Part shown: positions 24,141 through 36,336 of the stretch, piece after piece | How positions within the stretch are numbered: position 1 is the stretch's first letter | Layout of the letters: the number at the start of each line of letters is the position of its first letter | From: Raphanus sativus | Taxonomy: Eukaryota > Streptophyta > Magnoliopsida > Brassicales > Brassicaceae | Length of the DNA: 64,000 bases | Direction of reading: 5' to 3' | NCBI RefSeq assembly: GCF_000801105.2 | Contig: NC_079519.1 | Span: 28,185,288-28,249,287 of the forward strand | Made by a program: the position numbers and the translations under genes | Notes under the pieces: model-generated | What the model saw: the letters and a program-made list of their open reading frames with translations, nothing else | Told to the model about the DNA's origin: nothing | The model's database searches: none

Positions 24141-24224
24141 CTTTCCACACCACCTTAGGTAGATATCTGATATTTGTTTTCTTCAATTTCTCCTTAACTA
24201 CACTTTCTATCTCTATTGTCTCTC

Positions 24225-27200
24225 ATGGCTCTTCGTCCTTCTTCGTCATCTTGCTGCTGGAGATTCCATGTCTTCCCGAGCTTCCACGGGCCAGATGTCC
24301 GTGTATCATTTCTAAGTCACTTACGCAAGCAGTTTGAACGCAATGGAATCATAATGTTCAATGATCAAGAGATCCAGAGAAGTCAAATCATCAAACCTGA
24401 ACTCACTCGGGCAATACAAGAATCAAGAATCTTGATCGTGGTGCTCTCACAGAGCTATGCTTCCTCAAGTTGGTGCTTGAATGAGCTGGTGGAGATTTTG
24501 AAGTGTGAGGAAACTGCTGGACAGATTGTCATGACAATTTTCTACAAAGTTGATCCATCTGATGTGAGGAAGCAGATCGGCGAATTTGGGGAGGATTTCA
24601 AGAAAACTTGCGAAGGGAGAACCCAGACAGAAATACAGAGTTGGACCAGAGCTTTGACTCATGTCGCCAACGTAGAAGGAGAACACTCCATGAACTGGTT
24701 AGCTGATATGCGGCAAATTTGTTTATTAATCTCTCTCAAATATTCTTTTAACTTTGAATAACCTTTAGGAGAGACTGATTCATATTACAATGAAAACGGT
24801 TAATAGTTTTCTATCTTTTTGGAAAATATATCCTTAGTGAAGGAAACAGATCAACAATATTAATATATCTTGTGTTTCAAAAGAAAAGCTAATATATCTT
24901 TGTTAATTTACCCTTGTTAAATTAATCTTTCATTCACTCTCAGATTAATGCTGAAAATAATAAGAATTAAGGAGATGTAACACTAACTTAATGTATATGA
25001 CTGACTTACTGATCTTCTTCTCTTTTGTTAGGGTCAATGAAGCGGATATGATTGAGAAAATTGCAAAAGATGTTTCAGACAAACTAAATGCTACACCATC
25101 TAACGATTTTGATGGCATGGTGGGACTTGAAGCTAATTTGGAAAAATTGAAGTCTTTGTTGCATTTGGAAAAAGATGGAGCTATGATAGTTGGAATCTCT
25201 GGTCCTGCTGGAATTGGTAAAACTACCATTGCGAGGGCTTTATACAACCAACTCTCTAGCAATTTTCCGCTTAGGTATTTTATGGAAAATGTGAGGGGGA
25301 TTTATAGGAGAATTGATTGTGATCAACATGGTTTAAAACTGCATTTACAAGAACAGCTTCTTTCAAAGATTTTGAACCATGATGGAATGAAGATTTTTCA
25401 CTCAGATGTGGTATACGAAAGGTTACAAAACCAAAAGGTTCTTATCATACTTGATGATGTGGATCATCTAGAGCAGTTAGATGCTTTGGCTAGAGATGTA
25501 TCTTGGTTTGGTCATGGTAGTAGGATTATTGTGACTACGGATGATCAAGAGCTTTTCAAGCACCATGGTATCAAAAATACATACCATGTGAATCTTCCAT
25601 CTAATGAAGAAGCTCTTGGCATCTTTTCCAGGTATGCTTTCAGACAAATCACTCCAACTAGTGGTTTTAAAGATCTTGCTGAAAGGGTAGTCGAGTTATG
25701 TTGTAATCTTCCATTAAGTCTCCGTGTTGTGGGTTCATCTTTACGTGGGAAAAATGAGGATGAGTGGGATGCTGTAGTGCATAGGCTAGAAACTAATCTT
25801 GATCGAGATATCGAAAGAGTACTAAGAGTCGGCTATGAGAGTTTGCATGAAAATGATCAAATTTTATTTCTCTACTTTGCAATCTTCTTCAACTACAAAG
25901 ACAGTGATCATGTGAAAAGCATGATTTCTAGTACTCATATGGATGAAAAACATGGGTTAAATACACTAGTCAATAGATCTCTCATAGATATATCTTCCAA
26001 AGGTAAAGTAGTGATGCACAAGTTACTACAACAAGTGGGTAGACAGGTGATACATAGACAAGAGCCTTGGAAACGCCAAATCTTAATGGATGCACATGAG
26101 ATTTGCGATATCCTTGAACATGGAAAAGTAAGTTTCTTTTCCTTATTATATCATTCATAAGTCTTTATCACCTTATCGATTTTTCTAACAAATATCATTT
26201 GTTTGGAAATTGGTTTAAGGGAACTAGAGCCGTGTCTGGAATATCATTTGATACATTTGAGACTGGCGAAGTGTTTATAAGTGCAAGTGCTTTCAAAAGG
26301 ATGCCGAATCTTCTATACCTCAGTGTACACACAAGATGGCATGACCAAAACGATAGAGTATATATACCCGAGGACATGGAGTTTCCACCTCGTTTAAGGT
26401 TACTACATTGGGATGCATACCCAAGCAAGAGTCTTCCTCCTAAATTCTATCCAGAACATCTTGTAGAACTCAATATGCAAGAAAGCCAGCTGGAAAAGCT
26501 CTGGCAAGGAACTCCGGTTAGTTTTTATAACTATTTACTTTCTGACTATTTGTACCAATACGTTTCTCAACTGTTATGTTTTTTTTTTTTTGCATTCAGC
26601 GATTAACAAATCTAAAGAAGATGGAGCTGATGGAATCATGGCATTTGAAAGAACTCCCAGATCTTTCAAACGCTACAAAACTCGAGAGATTGGATCTGGC
26701 TTGGTGCCAGAGTCTGGTAGAGATTCCATTTTCTTTCTCGAATCTTCACAAACTAAAGGTCTTAGCCATGTTCGCTTGCTCTAACCTGCAAGTCTTGCCA
26801 AGCACCATGAATTTGGCATCTCTTAAAGTTGTCAACATGGCAGGATGCTCACGACTGAGAAAGTTTCCAGACTTTTCTAAAAACATCTCATCGCTCAAAC
26901 TATCAAACACCTTGGTCGAAGAAGTGCCTGCATCGATTCAGCACTGGACTCGTCTTCGGTTTCTTGATCTAAGCTACAATGGGAAGCTCAAGACTATAAA
27001 CAATGTCCCCGAAGGCGTATCTCATCTAAACCTAAGCTACAGCGGAATCGAGAAGGTTTAAGATTGCATCAAAGCGCTTCACGGTCTTCAACATTTTAAT
27101 CTCTCTGGCTGTAGAAAACTCGAGTCGTTGCCGGAGCTCCCTCCTCAGCTCATGTTCCTATCTGCGAACGACTGCGAATCGCTGGAGAGTGTTTCTTGTC

Positions 27201-27801
27201 CGTTTTACACTCCAAACGCGCAGCTTAACTTCACCAACTGCTTCAAACTTGGCGAACAAGCAAGACGAACGATTATCCAACAGTCGTATCTTGACGGGTG
27301 GGCTCTGTTACCAGGAAGAGAAGTACCTGAAGAGTTCGATCATCACCGAGCCAGAGGAAGTTCTTTAACACTTCCTTACTCTGCTTCCTCAAAATTCAAG
27401 ATTTGCCTCGTGGTTGCACCAAACCATGAAATCAGAGATTACAGAGTGTCGCAGCTGTTGTGTCGTCGTCGCATAGGTAAATGCGAGTTAGACCTCTCCT
27501 CTGTCAAAGTTTATCGTATCCCTAGATTTGGAACAGAGCATCTGTTCGTCTTTCACTCTGGTTGTATTGAAGAAGACAAAAGCAGTAGCGAGATAGTGTT
27601 TGAATTTAGCAGCAAACTCCACGACTTTGAAATTGTCGAGTGTGGTGTTCAGATCTTGACCGACCAGATCGAAAGGAGCGCTATGTGTTTGAATCCAACG
27701 AAGCGTTTGAAAACGACTCTTTTCTGAGCAGTGACCGTACTGGTGGACAAATCTGTTTGGATCATCTCTCCAACTTCGTGAGAAGCAAGGTAGGTAGGTG
27801 A
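24225..27801 (+). pseudogene. TNL-1: TIR-NBS-LRR resistance gene with premature stop
   Basis: Exons 24225-24697 (TIR), 25032-26127 (NB-ARC), 26220-26516 (linker/first LRR) and 26600 onward (LRR and post-LRR) join in frame. The TIR carries [13 protein letters not shown] and [12 protein letters not shown] with the likely NADase Glu. The NB-ARC has the P-loop GPAGIGKTT, kinase-2 LIILDDVD, CCNLPLSLRVVGSS and MHKLL. The LRR exon hits an in-frame TAA at 27059-27061, cutting the product to 775 residues. The same frame then continues, clearly coding, to 27727, where a 1-nt shift near 27680 diverts it from an alternative frame that stays open to a stop at 27799-27801. Family: RLM1-like TNLs (intracellular immune receptors). 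A truncated TIR-NBS-LRR protein is possible. Confidence 0.85.
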
Positions 27802-28742
27802 TGACGTGGCTGCTATGTGAGCTAAAAACATCATGGGCCCGTCACACTAAAAGCCTTAATATTGGATTCACTCGTTTGATGATCTCTTTTTTCAAAAGAT
27901 ATAAGGACAATAAATGCAATTTTTCCCATGTCTTTCAGTTAGGTTCATGTCGGGTTCGATTTTTATGTTATGATAACCATGTATGGCTGCTCTAAACCAC
28001 TCACGATCTATATATTAAGCGTAAATGGCGTTGCCTACCTCTTACCATCAGCAAGTTGACACGATACAAAAGCCAATAGGATGGTTCCTTGATTAAGTAA
28101 TTGTCAACATGGTATTAATGCATTTCACATTTTCAAGTGAGATATTTTTTTGGTCAACTTTGTTTGCAGACCGTGAACATATTAATGTGTACTGTATAAA
28201 ATCTGATCTCTAACTAATATATTTTATAGCTAGTGTTACTAAACCGATTTAACAACGACAAGTGTTTGATTAATAGTTTTCCTTTCTTTATAAAAAGTCG
28301 TTTACTTTTAGGAGTTTGAACTTGAAGATATAAAAATGCCAATAGACTTATTATATCTCTGCCTCTCTCTTGTCAACAGTTTAGGGAGGCTCATGTTCTC
28401 CTTCCTATATGATTTAAAAACTACAAGTGTTAGTTTACTTCCTAATTCTTCTATATATTTAAAAGACCACCACTAAAGAACTACATATCTATGGTTATCA
28501 TTTTGCGTAAATCGATATAAGTCTTGATTGACTCTTGAGGTAAAGAACAAGAAACCCTTCATCTTAATTATTACATATGAAAGTTTCTCCCTTACATAAG
28601 TCAACGCGGTTCGCAACAACAAACATAAGGGTCCCTGTTTTTATAATATCGTTTGTGTATCTATATCTTTCCTGAAAAATCATTTGAAATAAAACAAATT
28701 GCTTCAACTTCTCTTCACCCTTTTTCTTCTCTCTTGTTTCTC
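27802..28742. other. Spacer between TNL-1 and TNL-2
   Basis: Non-coding, AT-rich. It contains W-box hexamers (TTGACC, reverse strand, at 28152-28157; TTGACT at 28528-28533) upstream of TNL-2. W-boxes are common by chance, so their meaning is uncertain. Confidence 0.45.
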
Positions 28743-31700
28743 ATGGCTTCTCTTACTTCTTCATTGTCGACTCGCAACTGGAGTTTCAATGTCTTTGCGA
28801 GCTTTCACGGACCTGATGTCCGAAAAACACTTCTCAGCCACATGCGTGAACAATTTAATGTCAATGGTATCACTATGTATAATGATCAAAAGATGGTGAG
28901 AGGCGAAGAGATAGCTCCTTCACTCACAACTGGTATAAGAGAATCCAGGATCGCGATTGTGATTCTCTCCAAGAAATATGCTTCGTCAAGCTGGTGTTTG
29001 GATGAATTGGTGGAGATATTGGAGTGCAAAAAATCTATGGGACAGATTGTGATGACCATCTTCTATGGAGTGGAGCCATCCGATGTACGGAAGCAGACCG
29101 GGGAATTCGGGATCGCTTTCGAGGATACTTGTGAACGTAAGACAAAAGAGGAAAAGCAGAAATGGATCAAAGCTTTGACTGATGTGAGCAACATGCTGGA
29201 GTAGACTTCCTAAGATGGTTAGTTTTTATTTTCTTAGGTTCTATTATAATCACCAAGGAAAAAATAAACAGTTACTGGTGTTATAAGGGAATGTTTTTGT
29301 TGAATAGATATTAGAACTACTTGTTATAAACTATTGGGAACAGATGAAGGTTGTCTATGTGAATATTTGATGTGCTTTCCTGTTCTTTCTTTTTTTTGTT
29401 AGTGAAAATGAAGCGGGCATGATCAAGCAAATAGCCAGAGACGTTTCAGATAAACTCAATGCGACACCGTCTAGAGACTTTGATGGCATGGTGGGACTTG
29501 AACCTCATATAAGAGAATTGAAGTCTTTACTAAATTTAGATGATAATGGAGTTATGATGGTTGCAATCACTGGTCCTGCGGGCATTGGTAAGACCACCAT
29601 TGCTAGGGCTTTGCAAAGTCAAATCTCTGATAGGTTTCAGCTTACTTGTTTTGTGGACAACCTTAGGGAAAACAATCATAGTGGATTTGATGAACATGGT
29701 TGGAAGCTGCGTTTACAGGAGCAATTTCTTTCAAATGTTTTGAACCTTGGTAGTATTAGGATATGCCATTCAGGTGTGATAGAAGAAAGGCTATCCAAGC
29801 ATAAGGTGCTCATCATTCTTGATGATGTGTACCATATAAAGCAATTAGAAGCGTTAGCAAATGAAACTACATGGTTTGGTTCTGGAAGTAGGATTATAGT
29901 TACCACAGAAAACAAAGAGATTTTGCAGCAACATGGTATAAAAAATACGTACCGTGTGGGGCTTCCATCTGATGAACAAGCGCTCAAGATCTTATGCAGA
30001 TATGCTTTTGGAAAAAACTCTCATAACCATGGTTTTGAAAAGCTTCTACCAAGAGTGACAAAGCTTTGTGGTAAACTTCCGTTGGGTCTAAGTGTCGTGG
30101 GTTCATCTTTACGTGGCAAGGAGGAGGATGAATGGGAAGAGGTACTGAGCAGGCTGGAAACTAATATTGATCAAGATAGCGGAACTATTCTTGATCGAGA
30201 TATCGAGGACGTGCTAAGAGTGGGCTATGAGAGTTTAGATGAGAATGAGCAAACGCTATTTCTCCACATTGCAGTCTTTTTCAACTATAAAAGTTGGAAT
30301 CTCGTGAACACCATGTTCGATGACAGTGACTTGGATGTCAAACATGGTTTGAAGATCCTTGTAAGCAGATCTCTCATCATAAAGACAATTGGATGTGAGC
30401 AAAGAATAGTGATGCACAGATTACTAGAACAAATGGGTAAAAAAGCCATTCAAAAACAAGACCCTTGGAAACGCCGGATCTTGATGAATGCTCGGGAGAT
30501 TTGTGATGTTCTTCAACATGCCAAAGTAAGTTCTTTCTCCTGTATTTACTATTTTTTTTTTGTTCAGTAAGTCTATAAGTGTCATTCTTTAAACTAAACA
30601 TTTGCCAGGGTGCTTACAATTTTAATTTATTTGGAATTTGACTAGGGTACATGGAACGTTCTTGGTATATCGTTTGATATATCAAAAATCAACGAACTAT
30701 CCATCAGCAAGAAAGCTTTTAAAAGAATGACTGATCTCCGATTCCTCAAAATTTACAAAAGACAATATGACGGGAATGATAGAATGCATATACCGGAGGA
30801 GATTCAGTTTCCGTGCGGACTAAGGTTACTAGATTGGGAAGCATATCCGAGCAAGTGTCTTCCTCCTACATTCAATCCTCAATATCTTGTCGAACTCAGT
30901 ATGAAGAATAGCAAGCTCGAGAAGCTATGGGAAGGGATCAAGGTTGGTATTGTACTTTAATAATATAAAATAGGTTTTTATCCGCATTTTAAAAAACGTA
31001 TAATTATTTTTTTGATAAATTTATAAATTATAAAAAATATATTTGTGTTTATTTTGTTAATATTCGTAAACAGATTTTGTAAATATTTTTAGTACATAAA
31101 AGTAGTTTTGCTTGGTCTTAATTACAAGGTTTTAAAAATATAAATGATTTTGATCATTATAATTTGTTGTAAATGATAATTCTATATAACTTTTATTATG
31201 ATAGAATTATAGAAATGAAAATTATATATACAATATTACTCAATTTTATTTCACATTTCTAACTTGTTTTATATATTTTATTTTTGTCATGTTAATATAT
31301 ATATATATATATTCATTTCTAACATTTAGATTAAAAATGAATTTTAAATCTATTAGTTAATATTAATTTGAATATTTCATTTTTTAATATTCATTTTAAA
31401 ACTTGTATTGATATGCCTTGAATCTAGATGACATCTAGGTGATAGATGCAGCATAACAGACATTATACTAGCTTAGTTATATTAAAAACGTTGCATCTAA
31501 GTTACTATGGATTGCTACATTTGATCGTGAGTGTAAACCCATAAATCCATAAATTCTAGATTTTAGATGTGGGATACTACTATATATATATATTTTGTAC
31601 TCAAAATAATCATAAATTTGCACTCCATAACTTCAATATAACTTTCAATAATAAGATAGGTGTTTGCCCGTGGACATAGTCTTAAAGATGAACCATGTTA

Positions 31701-33258
31701 GACGTTCTTTCTCACTTCCGTTACAACAACTTGAAATATGCTAAAAAGACATTAATTTATGTTGTTAGTTACTTCAAATTTCGTTGACAAAAAAAAAGTT
31801 ACTTCAAATTTCTAATAACATATTTAGTGAATAACACTTAAGACAAATGCTAGTTTTGTATAGTATATTTTAATAAGATAGATATCCATATTTTCTCTTC
31901 ATGTTATATGATGTTCTTTCTCTCTGTGTCTACGTTTAGCCGCTTGCAAATCTCCAGAAAGTGGATTTTTCAGGATCTGTTCATTTGAAGGAACTTCCCG
32001 ATCTTTCAAATGCTACAAATCTTGAGAAGTTGGATCTGATAGGTTGCGAGAGCTTGGTAGAGATTCCATCCTCTTGTTCGAATCTTCATAAACTACAGAA
32101 GTTGTGGGTGACTGGATGCATAAACCTACAAGTAATTCCAGATCGCATGAACTTGGCATCGCTTGATGAAGTCCTCATGAGAAGATGTTCAAGGTTGAGA
32201 AACATTCCAGTCACGTCAACGAACATCAGAAAGCTGTGTATATCGGAGACAGCGGTTGAAGATGTGCCTGCATCAACTAAGCTGTGGATTCGTCTTACGT
32301 CTCTCAGTATAAACAAAGGTGGAAAGCTCAAGAGATTAACATATCTCCCCAAGAATGTCACAGATCTAGACCTAAGCTATTCCGATATACAAAAGATTTC
32401 AGATAGTATCAAATCCCTTCATCAGCTACGGAACCTTAATCTAGCTGGTTGCACAAGACTCGCAGCTTTACCAAAGCTCCCTGGCTCGCTCAATACCGTA
32501 ATAGCGGAAGACTGTGAATCACTGGAGACCGTGTCTAGCTCTTTGAACACTCCAAATGCGCGGCTCAATTTCATCAACTGCTTCAAACTTAGTCAACAAG
32601 CAAGAAGAGCAATTTTTAAACAATCTTTTTTATAGGAGTGGCACTCTTACCAGGAACAGAAGTGCCTGAAGAGTTTGATCACCGAGGCAGAGGAACCTCA
32701 TTGACTATCCGTCCTGACGGTAACCCTTACAGCGGCTTTGTGGTTTGCGTGGTGATTTCCCCTAAGCAGCAAGAGTTTAGTTTTTCCCAGCTAATGTGTC
32801 GTCGCATAGGCGTGGCTCAAGACGACTTCTATCCAGTTGAAATGTTGGTCTACGTAGGCGAAGTCCACAAGTTTCGAAGGGAGCATCTATTTGTATTCGA
32901 CTCTCGGTTTCTAGAGTTTTACCCCACTGATATGAGCAGAGAGATAGTACTCGAGCTGAGCAGCAACTCCAATGATTTCGATATTATTGACTGTGGTGCC
33001 AGGATCTTGACCGACGAGAATGGGAGCAATGAATCTGGCTTAGACGACCAAGTGTTAGAAGAAGAAACTGAGATTGCACCTAGCGAAGCCTTTGAAGATA
33101 GCATCGAACATACAAATGAAGCAGTCTGTTACTCGGAAGAAGGGGACAATCTTGACGGTGGAAAATGTACTGATTGTTGGAGTTGGCTCTTCCTCTGCTT
33201 CGATCTCTCTGGTTTAGTGGGAGACATCAGAAGCTTAGTTTCTGGAAGAAGAGGGTAG
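28743..33258 (+). pseudogene. TNL-2: TIR-NBS-LRR gene with two 1-nt deletions
   Basis: Exons are 28743-29217 (TIR), 29403-30525 (NB-ARC), 30646-30942 (297 nt) and 31940-33258 (LRR and post-LRR). The TIR exon is 475 nt where phase requires 476: a base is missing near 29192, so the frame stops (NMLE*) before the splice site while the expected GNIAGxDFLRW-like reading is in the other frame. The last exon is 1319 nt where a multiple of 3 is needed: a T is missing from the T run at 32626-32631, giving a TAG at 32633, after which the post-LRR frame (ALLPGTEVPEEFDHRG) runs to 33258. NB-ARC motifs ([36 protein letters not shown]) are intact. Intron 3 is about 1 kb, AT-rich and long for this family. 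Assembly error is possible, but two lesions argue for a pseudogene. Confidence 0.85.
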
Positions 33259-33879
33259 AAGCTAGAAGCAGGGAAGCATACATATGTCTGCATTGAAAAA
33301 GCATAACAAGATGATGATTCCGTTGCTAGCAGATCTGTTTAAATCTGAAATGTGGAAACAACTTGCTTTGATCTAAAATGAGGACATGAATTAATGGATG
33401 TATCATCAACTCTCATCCCCTGTTTTGGCATTAATCTCCTCTTTCAATGTCAAGTTTTATACAGCTTGTGATGATTCCATACAATGCGCTTTGCACTATC
33501 AGTCCTCAAATGCACTATATAATCTTCATCTCTTTTGATTGGTTCTCTTTCACAGATAGGCTTAAAGAGTAAAGCTAACAAATAAACCCAGGAAAGCACT
33601 CGTAAAGACACAACGAGTAAAACTTATGTTTTTTTTTTGGTCAACCAACGAGTAAAACTTATGTTAAAACTTAAAATAGGCCATTTCCGGTATTATTGAA
33701 TACAGATTTAGAGTTATTTACTGGGAAAAGAACTGTCATCATGTTTTACTCTACCAAGTAATATATTTCCTTATTTGTCCAAGTATGAAGGGTTCCGAGA
33801 ACCAAAGATCAAAGATTTCAAGTTGAGATAGGGTGTTGCGGAAAGAGACCATAGGAGAAGTTATGCTGTTAACTCTTGT
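33259..33879. other. TNL-2 3' flank
   Basis: Presumed 3' UTR followed by AT-rich DNA. It includes a short duplicated phrase (ACGAGTAAAACTTATGTT near 33615 and 33648). No gene is recognised. Confidence 0.5.
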
Positions 33880-36274
33880 CAACTCTTAGGGAGGAGTGTT
33901 TGGCTGGATTTAGGATTTGGTTGAAGTCACCTCCTATGATCCGTGGAGAAGAAGACAAAGACATGGTCTGGTGAAGGTTAATTAGCTCTACCCATAACTC
34001 TTGTCTTTCATCATTAGTGTTGACATCATAGATAGCTGTGAATATAATATTGTTGCTATTTGAGGTGTCAAGTTCACAGGTTATGGATTGCTTAGTCTGG
34101 TTGATTATTCTGACTTTGGCAGGTCCTTTCTAGATAAGAACTATGCGTCCATCAGCATCAGAATGGTGGTTTGAAGTGAATTTCTAGCCATGACAGGTCT
34201 TGGACATAACATGCTGAAGTAGGGTTTCTTTTATGTGAATCTTAAGAAGAGCTCTAAAAATGGGTTTATTAGAAAAAAGCCATTGACCAAAAAAGTTGTG
34301 CTTGTTCGGGTCACTTAAACCGCAAACGTAACCAAAAAAATATCTTAGTACTCATAGAGAAGTGTTAGGTTCATAGAGAAGTGTTAGGTGGAACTCCCTG
34401 GATAAAGAGTGTACCTACACGAGGAGTAACAGGATGGTCCAAAAAATAGTTTTCAGAAGAGGTAAAGTGGTTGTTGATAGAACAAGGCCATCTCGACAGA
34501 CGGGGGATGGAAGGAGCAGAGAAGTGGAATACTGATGGGCCCGCGGGGGTCTCTACTATGCTTTCAGTGGCTTGTTCAACATGAGTTTCTTCTACAGAGA
34601 AATCCTCGACAGTAGTAACAAGAAGGTTGTCCTGAGGTGTGTCAGTGGAAGAAGTTGATGCTTCAAAGACAGTGGCGATATCTTTGTTTTCCTGATTGAC
34701 ATTTTTATTTGACTCCTCATTGACGGGTTGTTTTGTTTGACCAGCAGATACCCAAGCTTGAGTGGTTCGAAGGCAGTCCTTAACAATGTGCCCTATCTTA
34801 TTGCAGAAGGAGCAGGTTGGAGGAACCCAAGGGTACTCCACTTGTACAGGAATGACTTCACCACTCTATCTTTTTAGCTGAACCAACGGAGGTAGTTTTT
34901 GAGATAAATCAGCATCAACCTTTACATGAATTATCTCAAAATCAGTCATATTCCTTGTAAATTCATCTGTTTCTTTTGGTTCACCTACCAGACCCGCAGC
35001 AAAACTTAATCCTTCTTGTGAACGAAGATCAAGAGGCACTCTTTTAAGATGGGCCCAGATCGGTATGGAACTCATTTCAAGAGCAGATGATGATGCGGTT
35101 GCCGACCAAGATGAGACATGAAACATAGCAGTTATACACCAAATACGCTTTATAGAAAGATTGGCTGAATTGATTTTATTAGAATGTATAAGACAGTATA
35201 TATACTGTGTACAAAGAGAAATACTAAGGATTACATATTTACTAATACACCCTTATACTAATGTTCTACACAACCCCTCAAGATGGAGGGAGTTTCATCA
35301 CTCCAATCTTGGACATAAGCTCATTGAATCGTGATCTTGCCAATGTTTTAGTTAAAGCATCTGCGAGTTGATCACGTGTGGAGAAATGAGTGACTCGAAG
35401 TGCCCCTGATTGTACGTTGTCGCGGACGAAATGAAAGTCAAGCACCAAGTACTTCATTCTTGAATGAAAAACCGGATTCACACTAGGTAGGTGGCACCGA
35501 CATTGTCACAGTAAACAGTGGGCATAGACGGCAGTATGACTCCAAGCTCGCTAAGAAGAGAAGAGATCCAACAAAGTTCGGCTGCCGTATTAGCTACTGA
35601 TCGATACTCGGCTTCCATAGATGAGCGCGAGACACCACTCTGTTTTTTCGAAAACCAGGCGATGGGAGTAGAGCCAAGATATACGATGTACGCATTTGTG
35701 GAGAAGAAGTCATCGGTGTCTCCAGCCCAATCAGCGTCTGAGAAAGCTTGAAGGTGAATAGGAGACTGCTTGCTGATGAAGACTCCATGCGATAAGGACC
35801 TAGCCAAATATCGAAGAATTCGCTTTGTTCCTTGCCAGTGTATTGGTTTGGTATCCTGACAAGTATTGTACGATTGATGGTATTGGTGTGGATCTCAAGC
35901 TTGACACTTTTTCCCCATAAGAAGTTGAATACATTAGCTATTGATTTATAGGATGGCATCTTAGCAAAAAAAACCCAACAATGTAGGCCTGAAGTATAGC
36001 AGCATCTTCGCTGACCACTTATGGTAATTGTCACCGGTAAGTGTAATAGATGTGATGAGACTCCCTGGATTGTCTGAAGCGTGCAACACGTATATGGTGA
36101 TGTAACCGCAGCCGAAGGCGTAGTTATAACCGATCCATGATGAAAAAAGTTTGATCTAGGTCTCAGAAAAGTTGCTACGATACCCCCATTTAAAACTAGA
36201 CACAAGGAGAAAGATTGTATTGTATCTATTATGTTGAGATGTAGAACAGTAGAAAGTATATTATATAATATCAT
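33880..36274 (-). mobile_element. Second LINE, degenerate, interrupted by Copia fragment
   Basis: Minus-strand fragments in LINE order. A DUF4283-like N-terminus (36274 to about 35850, with KSIANVFNFLWG and LEIH) is followed, after a Copia fragment, by its continuation (35126-34866, IPIWAHLKRVPLDLRSQEG), a CCHC knuckle C-x2-C-x4-H-x4-C (34820-34780, CSFCNKIGHIVKDC), and an endonuclease remnant (about 34180-33890, reading DERQELW and IIGGDFNQILNP). The endonuclease part carries an in-frame stop (TGG to TAG type) and no reverse transcriptase follows. It is clearly a relic, different in sequence from the LINE at 18-22.7 kb. Confidence 0.7.
35135..35860 (-). mobile_element. Copia (Ty1) retrotransposon 3' fragment with LTR piece
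   Basis: The minus strand encodes the end of a Copia polyprotein: the RNase H region (HLQAFSDADWAGD, GVSRSSMEAEYRS, ELCWISSLLSELG) and the C-terminus ([22 protein letters not shown]). A frame break lies between the two parts near 35480. A purine tract (GAGGGG) and a TGTAGAAC start at 35270 mark a 3' LTR of roughly 130-150 bp. Everything 5' of RNase H is absent: the fragment starts in KRILRYLARSLSHG, directly abutting LINE sequence. Confidence 0.8.
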
Positions 36275-36336
36275 AACAGACTTAACTTACATCTGTACCT
36301 ACTACTCTTCATTATTATCACTAATAGTTTCTCGGC

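Noticed and set aside
28152..28533. W-boxes upstream of TNL-2 as proof of WRKY control
   Set aside because: Two hexamers in 400 bp of AT-rich DNA are expected by chance; noted only as context.
31840..31890. Helitron-like 5' end on the minus strand in TNL-2 intron 3 (TCTATCTTATTAAAATA)
   Set aside because: No hairpin-CTRR partner in the intron, and the motif is AT-rich enough to arise by chance.
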